DNA of 17,856 nucleotides from DASUSH01 sp050996575 (lineage in GTDB: Bacteria; Actinomycetota; Thermoleophilia; Solirubrobacterales; 70-9). The stretch spans positions 1 to 17,856 of the forward strand of contig JBPCRS010000165.1 of NCBI GenBank assembly GCA_050996575.1, given 5' to 3'. Positions 6,606-13,638 of this stretch are shown one piece after another. Each line of letters starts with the position of its first letter. Within the stretch, counting starts at the first letter, position 1. The position numbers and the translations under genes were made by a program. The notes beneath the pieces are model-generated. The model had not been told where the DNA came from and searched no databases. It was given only the letters and a program-made list of their open reading frames with translations.

Positions 6606-7632
6606 GCGCGCCGTCGTGATCACGAAACACGGGCCTCCGGAGGTCCTCAGGGTCGAGCAGCGCCCCGACCCGCCTGTCGGCGCCGGCGAGGTTCGGATCG
6701 CCACGCGCGCGGCGGGAATCAACTTCGCCGACACGATGGCTCGGGCGGGCGTCTACCCCGACGCGCCGAAGCCGCCGTCGGTGGTTGGCTACGAGGTCGC
6801 CGGCGAGGTCGAGTCGGTCGGCGACGGCGTCGAAGGCTTCAAGCAGGGCGACCGTGTAATCGCAGGCACTCGCTTCGGCGGTTACGCCGAGCTCGTTTCG
6901 GTCCCGACCGACCAGGTGGTGCCGATGCCCGAGCGGCTCTCCTTCGAGCAGGGTGCGGCGTTCCCGGTCAACTACTGCACTGCGCATGCGGCGCTCGTGA
7001 TCATGGGTGGGCTGAAGGAGGCCGAGCGGGTGCTGATCCACGCCGCCGCCGGTGGAGTCGGCATCTCGGCGACCCAGATCGCCAAGGGCCGCGGCGCCGA
7101 GATCTTCGGCACGGCCTCGCCCTCGAAGCACGACGCGATTCGCGCTCAGGGGGTCGAGCACGCAATCGACTACCGCTCGCAGGACTTCCAGGCCGAGGTG
7201 ATGCGGATCACCGGCGGCGAGGGCGTCGACGTCGTCATCGACGCGGTCGGCCCGTCGAGCTTCAAGAAGAGCTACCGCTCGCTGCGCCAGGGCGGGCGGC
7301 TGATCATGTACGGCGCCTCCGAGGTGCAGACGGGCGAGAGCCGCGACATTGCCGCCGTGCTCAAGGGCCTGGTCAAGATGCCGCTGGCGACGATGCCGTG
7401 GTGGCAGTCGATGAACGTGCTGAACGAGAACAAAGGCGTCTTCGGCCTCAACATGCTCTCCTGGTGGGACCGCGAAGGGCTCGACAGGATGCTCGAGCCG
7501 CTGACTCCGGACCTCGAGTCCGGCGCGCTCGAGCCGGTAGTCGCCGAGGCGTTTCCCTTCGATCGCGCCGCCGAAGCGCACCGCTTCATCGCCGAGCGGA
7601 AGAACGTCGGCAAGGTCGTACTGACGCCTTGA
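6604..7632 (+). CDS. zinc-independent quinone oxidoreductase-like MDR protein (VAT-1-like)
   Basis: A 342-residue medium-chain dehydrogenase/reductase of the quinone oxidoreductase group. The N-terminus MRAVVITKHGPPEVL is typical. GYEVAGEVESVGDGV and GDRVIAGTRFGGYAEL form the GroES-like domain, and the nucleotide-binding loop AAAGGVG is at 147-153. The structural and catalytic zinc Cys clusters of alcohol dehydrogenases are absent. The stretch MNVLNENKGVFGLNML in the C-terminal third resembles VAT-1-type members. NADPH-dependent reduction of a quinone or enone is the expected chemistry; the substrate is unknown. The frame includes a GTG at 6601, but ATG 6604 fits the family N-terminus. Its TGA overlaps the TTG start of the next gene. 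Confidence 0.88.
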   Translation: MRAVVITKHGPPEVLRVEQRPDPPVGAGEVRIATRAAGINFADTMARAGVYPDAPKPPSVVGYEVAGEVESVGDGVEGFKQGDRVIAGTRFGGYAELVSVPTDQVVPMPERLSFEQGAAFPVNYCTAHAALVIMGGLKEAERVLIHAAAGGVGISATQIAKGRGAEIFGTASPSKHDAIRAQGVEHAIDYRSQDFQAEVMRITGGEGVDVVIDAVGPSSFKKSYRSLRQGGRLIMYGASEVQTGESRDIAAVLKGLVKMPLATMPWWQSMNVLNENKGVFGLNMLSWWDREGLDRMLEPLTPDLESGALEPVVAEAFPFDRAAEAHRFIAERKNVGKVVLTP

Positions 7633-8423
7633 TCGAGCCGTCGTTCTCGCTCGAGCTGGCGAGCATCGGCAGCGTCTACGACCGGGCGATCGTTGACACC
7701 GGCCGCGAACCGCACTTCCTCTTCTTCGTCTCGTTCCTGCTCAGCTGGGGCTTCATCCGCACCAGCGCCTACATGATCCGCGCCCAGGTCAGCTGGTGGC
7801 CGGGCAACGTCGAGGTGGGGGGGACGCACATCCACCACCTGGTCTGGGGGATCATCATCGTCCTGATCACCGGCTGGATCGGGGTCACGGTCGAGCCCGG
7901 GCCGCCGTGGCACGGGATCCTCGCGATCCTGTTCGGCTTTGGCACCGGATTGACGCTCGACGAGTTCGCGCTCTGGCTCAACCTCAAGGACGTCTACTGG
8001 AAGAAGGAGGGGCGGCGCTCGATCGACGCCGTGATCGTCGCCGTGACGATCACCGGGATCGCCCTCGTCGGCTTCACGGCATGGGTCGACGTCGCCAGGG
8101 ACGTCGAGGACGGGGTCTTCGCCTTCGTCGGCTTCTTCGGCCTCTTAGCGATCATCGTCGCATTCGGCAACCTGGCGAAGGAAAAGTTCGGGATGGCGAT
8201 CCTCTCGATGCTGCTGCCGCCGGCGGGCCTGATCGGCGCCGTCCGCTACGGCCGCCCGCAATCGCTCTGGGCCCGGCTCTTCTATCGCGGCGAGAACCGC
8301 CGCTCGAAGTCGTCGGCGCGCTTCGAGGGCCGCGAGAGCCCTTGGTTTTGGCGCCACGGCAAGAAAGCCGCGGCGCCGGAGAAATCAGTCGGTCGCCGGC
8401 CCGACCTGAGCACCCGCCGGTAG
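7629..8423 (+). CDS. conserved actinobacterial integral membrane protein
   Basis: A 264-residue membrane protein. I recognise the type but know no function. The start is TTG 7629, overlapping the oxidoreductase stop (TTGA); the frame is open further upstream, but that part lies within the oxidoreductase gene. About six hydrophobic segments lie between residues 35 and 205. Conserved-looking polar motifs sit in or beside the membrane: GGTHIHHLVWG (H67, H69, H70) and LTLDEFALWLNLKDVYW (D111, E112), followed by EGRRSIDAV. The His/Asp/Glu set could form a metal or catalytic site, but this is speculation. The C-terminus is Lys/Arg-rich and cytoplasmic. The last 39 bases overlap, tail to tail, the end of the minus-strand AI-2E-family gene. 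Confidence 0.72.
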   Translation: MIEPSFSLELASIGSVYDRAIVDTGREPHFLFFVSFLLSWGFIRTSAYMIRAQVSWWPGNVEVGGTHIHHLVWGIIIVLITGWIGVTVEPGPPWHGILAILFGFGTGLTLDEFALWLNLKDVYWKKEGRRSIDAVIVAVTITGIALVGFTAWVDVARDVEDGVFAFVGFFGLLAIIVAFGNLAKEKFGMAILSMLLPPAGLIGAVRYGRPQSLWARLFYRGENRRSKSSARFEGRESPWFWRHGKKAAAPEKSVGRRPDLSTRR

Positions 8424-9515
8424 CTTCTCCACCGTTTCATCCGCGTCGTCCTCGACCTTGCGCGGTACCAGCACCTTGAGGACGACGGCGATCGACCCGG
8501 CGACCGGGATCGCGAACAGCGCGCCGAGGATGCCGAGGATCTCGGCGCCGACGAGGATCGCGACGATCGAGACCGCGGGATTGAGGTGGACCGCGCTCTT
8601 GAACAGCAACGGCTGGAACACCCGGTCCTGTAGCTGCTGATAGATCAGGAAGGCGACGCCCCAGATGATCGCTGCGGTCGGGAAGTCGGTCAGCCCCGCG
8701 GCGATCGCGATCAGCAGGCCGGCGAGAGTGAAGCCGATAAGCGGGATCAGGTCGAGGAAAGCGACGATCACGGCCAGCGGGATCGCGAGCGGCACGTTGA
8801 GCAGTTCGAGCATCACCCAGGTGAAGACACCGGCCATGACCGCCGAGAGCAGGGTCACGGTGATGTAGGACTTGACGACTCGGTAGACGCCCTCGCCGAT
8901 CCGGCGCCCGCGCTCGGCGGCATTGCCCGGTAGGCGGGACACGGCGCTGAGATAGAGCTTGCCGCGGTCGAGCAGGAGGAAGAACGCGAGAGCGAGGATC
9001 GTGATCGCGGCGAAGATGTTGTTGGCGGCGCTCACCGTCAGTTGGCCCGCCTCGCTCGCCGCGTCGCCGAGCCTCGAGGGCAGCTGCTTGGCATCGTCGG
9101 TCAGCGTCTGCGTTATGTCGTACTTGTCGTTGAGCTCGCGAAACTGCTCGTTCTTCACGGCCCAGTCCTCGAAGTCGGCGATGTAGGTCGGCAGCACGGT
9201 CGCCAGCTTTTCGACCTCTTTGACGATCGGCGGAATCACCTGGAGTAGGACGAAGATGAAGAAGAGAAAGGCGACTACATAGACAACGAGGATTGAGAGC
9301 CAGCGCGGCAGCCCGTGACCGCGGATCCTGATGCGCTCGACGAGGCCGACGGCCGGCCCCATGCCGAGGGCGAGGAAGACGGCGATGACCACCCACTGCA
9401 TTGTCGTTCGCGTGTGCAGCACCGCCAGCGCCAGGACCAGCGCGACGGCGATCATCGACAGCGCGATGATCGCCACCTTGGCGACCGCCCGCGCCTCGAT
9501 CCTCTCGGCTTCCAT
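8385..9515 (-). CDS. AI-2E family transporter (PF01594 type)
   Basis: A 376-residue polytopic membrane protein with the layout of the AI-2E transporter family. Two N-terminal membrane helices are followed by another (about residues 70-92), then a soluble amphipathic stretch (about 95-160), then a block of C-terminal helices. Family hallmarks in the C-terminal half are PLAIPLAVIVAFLDLIPLIG, YQQLQDRVFQPLLF and the LNPAVSIVAILVGAEILG region. Members act as cytoplasmic-membrane exporters or Na/H antiporters, and most do not transport AI-2. The frame extends upstream to 9791, but the extension runs through the divergent RTX gene and lacks family similarity. ATG 9515 (MEAERIEARAVAK) is the best start, although without a Shine-Dalgarno. 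ATG 9572 is a weaker alternative. Confidence 0.88.
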   Translation of the reverse strand: MEAERIEARAVAKVAIIALSMIAVALVLALAVLHTRTTMQWVVIAVFLALGMGPAVGLVERIRIRGHGLPRWLSILVVYVVAFLFFIFVLLQVIPPIVKEVEKLATVLPTYIADFEDWAVKNEQFRELNDKYDITQTLTDDAKQLPSRLGDAASEAGQLTVSAANNIFAAITILALAFFLLLDRGKLYLSAVSRLPGNAAERGRRIGEGVYRVVKSYITVTLLSAVMAGVFTWVMLELLNVPLAIPLAVIVAFLDLIPLIGFTLAGLLIAIAAGLTDFPTAAIIWGVAFLIYQQLQDRVFQPLLFKSAVHLNPAVSIVAILVGAEILGILGALFAIPVAGSIAVVLKVLVPRKVEDDADETVEKLPAGAQVGPATD

Positions 9516-9558
9516 CAGGAGGTTGTTCGCGGCGCCGGCTGGGTTCCCTGTGGCTCGG

Positions 9559-9564
9559 TACGAT
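9559..9564 (+). promoter_or_regulatory. putative -10 box (TACGAT) for RTX gene
   Basis: TACGAT lies 6 nt before ATG 9571 in the 55-base gap between two divergent genes, with no Shine-Dalgarno between. This fits a leaderless mRNA. No -35 element was recognised. Confidence 0.42.
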
Positions 9565-9570
9565 GCGTGC

Positions 9571-10185
9571 ATGGCGATAGCGGGATCGCCGGCAAGGAGG
9601 CTGGCCGTGGCTGTCTGCGCGGCGGTGCCCGCGGTGGTCGTTTTCGCGGCGCCCGCATCGGCCGAGCTGCGCGAGCTCGAGCTCGTCAACGGGGTGCTGA
9701 TGATCCAGGCCGGCGAGAGCGCGGACGCGCTCAGCGTCGAGGCGAAGGGGAAGGCCGTCGAGATCTCCGACCAGGGTCCGATCACGAGCAAACCGAACGT
9801 TTGCGAGGGCGGCTACCCCGAAACGTCGAGCTTCGTCACCTGCCCGCGAAAGCAGGTGAAGAAGGTCGTCGTCGACCTCGGCGACGGCAACGATTCCTTC
9901 GACGGCGACGGCGACATCCGCTTCGAGGTCAATGGCGACAGAGGCGACGACGATGTCGACGGCGGCGACGCCGCCGACCTGCTCGAGGGCAAGCTCGGCG
10001 ACGACACGCTCGAGGGCAGCGAGGGCTCCGACGATCTGCTCGGCGGCCTCGACGACGACAAGCTGATCGGCAAGGGCGGCAGGGATCTTCTCGCCGGCGG
10101 CCCGGGGACGGACTCGGGCAACGGCGGCCCGGCCAAGGACAAGTGCGTCGGCGTCGAGAAGGCGAAGAAGGGCGCCTGCTCCTAG
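9571..10185 (+). CDS. secreted RTX-like calcium-binding repeat protein
   Basis: A 204-residue exported protein. Residues 1-31 form a signal peptide: a basic stretch (ARR), a hydrophobic core, and APASA with probable cleavage before E32. Residues 32-95 are a beta-rich region with two Cys. From about 95 the sequence becomes Gly/Asp-rich, with degenerate RTX nonapeptides such as LGDGNDSFD, GDRGDDDVDGGDAADLLEG, LGDDTLEGS, GGLDDDKLIG and GGRDLLAGG. It ends in a Lys-rich tail with two Cys (K-CVGVEKAKKGAC). Such repeats form Ca-binding parallel beta-rolls; the protein probably acts outside the cell, function unknown. Small RTX proteins with this layout are common in Solirubrobacterales-like genomes. 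The start is set by the TACGAT box 6 nt upstream and the signal peptide. Confidence 0.83.
   Translation: MAIAGSPARRLAVAVCAAVPAVVVFAAPASAELRELELVNGVLMIQAGESADALSVEAKGKAVEISDQGPITSKPNVCEGGYPETSSFVTCPRKQVKKVVVDLGDGNDSFDGDGDIRFEVNGDRGDDDVDGGDAADLLEGKLGDDTLEGSEGSDDLLGGLDDDKLIGKGGRDLLAGGPGTDSGNGGPAKDKCVGVEKAKKGACS
9841..10120 (+). repeat. degenerate RTX (GGxGxD) repeat block
   Basis: Within the RTX gene the codons for G-D-D, D-L-L and G-G recur with an approximately 27-base (nine-residue) period. The units are diverged from each other at DNA level, so this is a protein repeat, not a recent tandem duplication. Confidence 0.6.
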
Positions 10186-10209
10186 CGGGCCGCGAGCGAT
10201 CCGGTGCGC

Positions 10210-10215
10210 TACTCT
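10210..10215 (+). promoter_or_regulatory. putative -10 box (TACTCT) for the leuA leader
   Basis: TACTCT lies 8 nt before the ATG of the leucine-rich leader peptide (10224) and 25 bases after the RTX stop codon. With no Shine-Dalgarno for the leader ORF, a leaderless transcript starting at or near 10224 is the simplest model. Confidence 0.5.
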
Positions 10216-10223
10216 GCGCCGAG

Positions 10224-10286
10224 ATGACCATCCGGCACACCAGCCCGGCACTTCTCCTTCTGCTCCTCCCCCCTCGGGGGGACTAA
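10224..10286 (+). CDS. leuL: leucine-rich leader peptide of leuA
   Basis: ATG 10224 opens a 20-codon ORF encoding MTIRHTSPALLLLLLPPRGD and ending at TAA 10284-10286. It contains six consecutive Leu codons (CTT CTC CTT CTG CTC CTC, 10251-10268), the hallmark of a leucine attenuator peptide. It ends 66 bases before leuA. A TACTCT box lies 8 nt before its ATG, so it is probably translated from a leaderless mRNA. The ribosome's progress through the Leu codons would report charged tRNA-Leu levels. Leader peptides and a conserved pseudoknot (LEU element) have been described upstream of leuA in many actinobacteria; this looks like a member or variant of that theme. The symbol leuL is used by analogy with enterobacteria. 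The coding call is strong because of position and Leu run, although the ORF is short. Confidence 0.85.
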   Translation: MTIRHTSPALLLLLLPPRGD

Positions 10287-10349
10287 TCGCCGGGCGGCGC
10301 GATAGCCGCGAGCACAGCAGGTCATCCGAGTAGCAACAAGAAGGAGCAG
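10254..10349 (+). promoter_or_regulatory. leuA translational attenuator: Leu codons pair with the SD
   Basis: The Leu-codon run is complementary to the leuA ribosome-binding region in two registers. CTGCTCCT (10260-10267) pairs perfectly with AGGAGCAG (10342-10349), and CTCCTTCT (10254-10261) pairs perfectly with AGAAGGAG (10339-10346). Both cover the Shine-Dalgarno AAGGAG (10341-10346). Between them lie a C6/G6 hairpin (10268-10281) and a 5-bp hairpin GCGGC/GCCGC (10294-10298, 10305-10309). Proposed logic (inference): a ribosome stalled on Leu codons hides the anti-SD and frees leuA; when leucine is plentiful the ribosome finishes and the anti-SD blocks leuA. No U-tract terminator is visible, which favours control of translation rather than termination. 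Confidence 0.65.
10268..10281 (+). promoter_or_regulatory. C6/G6 hairpin at the end of the leader ORF
   Basis: Six C (10268-10273), then TC, then six G (10276-10281). It can fold as five C-G pairs closing a CUCG tetraloop, with one extra T-A pair at the base (10267, 10282). It overlaps the last Leu codon and the Pro-Pro-Arg-Gly codons, so a ribosome in that area would melt it. It may help pause ribosomes or nucleate the alternative fold. Confidence 0.5.
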
Positions 10350-10352
10350 CCG

Positions 10353-11945
<1,593 letters not shown>

Positions 11946-11959
11946 TACCGCGACCGTCC

Positions 11960-11974
11960 TCGGTCTCGAACCGA
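11960..11974. terminator. short hairpin between convergent leuA and GH113 genes
   Basis: TCGGT (11960-11964) and ACCGA (11970-11974) form a 5-bp stem with a 5-nt loop in the 42-base gap between the two stop codons. It is symmetrical and could act on either strand, but it is short and has no T-run. Confidence 0.25.
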
Positions 11975-11987
11975 AGCTCGATGCGCA

Positions 11988-13208
11988 TCAGCCGCCGAAC
12001 GGCAGGCGGATGTCGGGGCGCTCGAAGTCGGGCGGGAACTCGTAGCCCTCGCCGTTCCAGTACGTGAGCACGACCTCGGCCTGCTTGCCGGCCATCCGGA
12101 ACGAGCCGTCTGAAGTCTCGTCGTTGAGCCCCTCGGCCGACCAGTCCCACCAGTAGATCCCGCGAAACCAGTCGACGTCTCTCCATGATTCAAAGGCGGC
12201 CTCGAAGGCATCGGCCCGCGCCGGCTGCGAGACCTCGTCGGTCGGATCTTCGGCGGTCGCCCCGATCAGGCTCTCGTAGCCGAGCTCGGTGAAGAGGACA
12301 GCCTTGTCGAAACGCTCGTGGAGCGCCTCGACCCGATCGACGTACGGCTGCCAGGCGGTCTCCAGCTCTGCGACGGTCGGCCGCTCCTCGGCCGAATCCG
12401 TGAGCGGCATGTAGGCGTCGATCCCGATCAGGTCGAGCTCGTCCCAGAAGCCGACCTCCTCGGCCTCGTCGATTCGATTGGCGGCGTAGGTGAGCTCGCC
12501 GTCGAAGCGCTCGCGCGCGGCCCCGATCACCGCGCTGAAGCGCTCGGTGTCCGCCGCCATCGTCGTCAGCTCGGTGCCGACGCAGAAGATCGTCGCCCCG
12601 GTATCGGCGGCGATCTCGGCGTAGTGCTCGATCATCCGCGTGTAGCTCTCGAACCAGGCGCCGCGATCGTCGGGATCGATCTCACCGCGGAAGGAGCCGT
12701 CGTCGACGTCGACGTGCGGCTTCAGCATCACCTCCATGCCCAGCGAGCGGGCAAACCGGACCGCGTGCTCGACCGAGGCGTCGGTCGGCGTCTTCGACGC
12801 CTCCGGATCGACCGAGGACGAGTTCGGCGAGTCCATGTACCAATTAGGCACGATCGCGACGTGGGTCGTGCCGGTCGCCGCGAGAGTCCGCAGCGCGTTG
12901 TCGGCGACGTCGCTGCCGAAGGCGTCGGGCTGGTAGGCCGTGACGTTCATCCCTCGCTCCCAATCGTCCGGCAAGCGCGAGTCGTAGAAGAGGCCGTGGA
13001 CGAGGAAGACGGCGCCGGCGATCACGATCAGGCCGACCAGCGCGCGCAGCACCCCGCCCCGGCCGAGTCGTTTCAGCGGTCGCAGCAGGGCGGCGACGAG
13101 GTCGTAGATCCCGGCGAGCAGCGCCACGCCACGGTCGTAGACCCAGGCAAGGCCCTGCACCACGCGGTCGAAGATCCCGCCGCCCACGAGCTTCGCCCAC
13201 TTGAGCAT
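11988..13208 (-). CDS. membrane-anchored GH113-like glycoside hydrolase
   Basis: A 406-residue protein. Residues 1-50 are amphipathic/hydrophobic and basic, and 53-75 form a membrane helix, so the catalytic domain should face outside. From about residue 84 it follows the GH113 (clan GH-A) pattern: RGMNVTAY, THVAIVPNWYMD (115-126), TPTDASV, MEVMLKPHVD (158-167), then CVGTELT with the putative acid/base E213. LTYAAN, FWDELDLIGIDAYMPLT (254-270) and FTELGY with the putative nucleophile E308 follow, then IYWWDWS. Characterised GH113 enzymes are beta-mannanases, but the substrate here is unproven. The family core appears complete. A TAGCAT box lies 9 nt before the ATG on the minus strand, so the start is probably leaderless. 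It is convergent with leuA and apparently unrelated to it in function. Confidence 0.85.
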   Translation of the reverse strand: MLKWAKLVGGGIFDRVVQGLAWVYDRGVALLAGIYDLVAALLRPLKRLGRGGVLRALVGLIVIAGAVFLVHGLFYDSRLPDDWERGMNVTAYQPDAFGSDVADNALRTLAATGTTHVAIVPNWYMDSPNSSSVDPEASKTPTDASVEHAVRFARSLGMEVMLKPHVDVDDGSFRGEIDPDDRGAWFESYTRMIEHYAEIAADTGATIFCVGTELTTMAADTERFSAVIGAARERFDGELTYAANRIDEAEEVGFWDELDLIGIDAYMPLTDSAEERPTVAELETAWQPYVDRVEALHERFDKAVLFTELGYESLIGATAEDPTDEVSQPARADAFEAAFESWRDVDWFRGIYWWDWSAEGLNDETSDGSFRMAGKQAEVVLTYWNGEGYEFPPDFERPDIRLPFGG

Positions 13209-13217
13209 GCGGGCGGG

Positions 13218-13223
13218 ATGCTA
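13218..13223 (-). promoter_or_regulatory. putative -10 box (TAGCAT) for the GH113-like gene
   Basis: On the minus strand TAGCAT ends 9 nt before the ATG at 13208, with no Shine-Dalgarno between. It fits the leaderless pattern seen elsewhere in the window. Confidence 0.42.
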
Positions 13224-13508
13224 AGTGAGGGTGAGGCGGGGGGGTAATGGGCGGCGGGCCGGCGGCGATCGGGCCGGCGGCCCTCCAGCGCCGTTTACGC
13301 GACGCATGGGTTTGTGGTCGCGGGGCTTTGAGGGCAGCGAGTTCGGTCGTTGTTGGTGACTCTTTGCGCGTGTTTCGCCCGGCGCCGGGGCTGCTTGGCG
13401 ACTTATCGTCGGATAGACGAAAATTCGACGTTCGGCTCCGATCTCATGCCGATCCCAACGCAGGCGCCACGCCCCTTCCACGACACCCGAACATCCGCCC
13501 TACAAGCC

Positions 13509-13536
13509 CCGCGACCGCAAGCGCCTTGGGTCGCGG
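13509..13536. other. strong bulged hairpin, possible structured RNA or terminator
   Basis: CCGCGACC (13509-13516) pairs with GGTCGCGG (13529-13536). Inside, after a single bulged G at 13517, CAAG (13518-13521) pairs with CTTG (13525-13528) around the triloop CGC. That gives 12 pairs with one bulge in 28 bases. It lies over 100 bases from either neighbouring start and between divergent genes, where a gene terminator is not expected. Confidence 0.45.
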
Positions 13537-13577
13537 AAGCTGTGTCCCCGTCCGCCGGCGTCCCTCCACGCGCCTCG

Positions 13578-13629
13578 CTAGATCAATGATTCCCAATCCC
13601 CGCACGCCGATCAGGACTCAGTGATCTAG
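13578..13629. promoter_or_regulatory. CTAGATCA / TGATCTAG inverted repeat before the SDR gene
   Basis: CTAGATCA (13578-13585) and TGATCTAG (13622-13629) are perfect 8-bp inverted copies separated by 36 bases. The right copy overlaps the putative -10 box TAGGGT. The centre-to-centre distance is 44 bp, about four helical turns, which would put two bound protein units on the same face. It could be a paired operator; it could also be chance. Confidence 0.3.
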
Positions 13630-13632
13630 GGT
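13627..13632 (+). promoter_or_regulatory. putative -10 box (TAGGGT) for the SDR gene
   Basis: TAGGGT fits TANNNT and lies 6 nt before ATG 13639. No Shine-Dalgarno precedes the ATG, so a leaderless start is likely. Confidence 0.4.
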
Positions 13633-13638
13633 CCGCCC

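Larger units (their letters stand above)
13209..13638. other. 430-base non-coding stretch between divergent genes
   Basis: No convincing gene lies here. Short open frames exist on both strands (for example 13247-13624 plus and 13221-13481 minus) but are Arg/Pro/Ser-rich, lack start signals and resemble no family. The stretch holds the TAGCAT promoter of the GH113 gene, the promoter of the SDR gene, a 12-bp bulged hairpin (13509-13536), a small TCGTC/GACGA hairpin (13406-13420) and an 8-bp inverted repeat (13578-13585 with 13622-13629). Around 13400-13440 it is visibly less GC-rich than its surroundings. I found no tRNA, SRP RNA or riboswitch signature. Confidence 0.6.

Noticed and set aside
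7398..7628. Upstream extension of the membrane protein frame to 7398
   Set aside because: It is the oxidoreductase gene read in another frame (Arg-rich); TTG 7629 with TTGA overlap is the sensible start.
9516..9791. N-terminal extension of the AI-2E-family protein up to 9791
   Set aside because: The extension runs antisense through the RTX gene's signal peptide and is Ser/Ala/Thr-rich with no family similarity; ATG 9515 fits better.
8437..10251. 604-codon minus-strand open frame across the transporter and RTX genes
   Set aside because: Overlaps two supported genes in other frames and has Arg/Asp-rich low-complexity composition.
10268..10281. C6/G6 hairpin as an intrinsic terminator
   Set aside because: No T-run follows; a translational mechanism through SD pairing fits better.
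10186..10352. T-box or leucine riboswitch upstream of leuA
   Set aside because: No T-box consensus or specifier hairpin is visible; the leader ORF with six Leu codons explains the region.
13221..13481. 86-codon minus-strand open frame in the same gap
   Set aside because: Low-complexity Arg/Pro composition, no promoter or SD, and it overlaps the start region of the GH113-like gene.
13247..13624. 125-codon plus-strand open frame in the non-coding gap
   Set aside because: It is Arg/Pro/Ser-rich, lacks a start signal and family motifs, and competes with other equally open frames; typical of GC-rich non-coding DNA.
13587..13625. 12-codon ORF (MIPNPRTPIRTQ) just before the SDR gene
   Set aside because: No codon run, no good promoter spacing and no overlap with the SDR start; likely chance.
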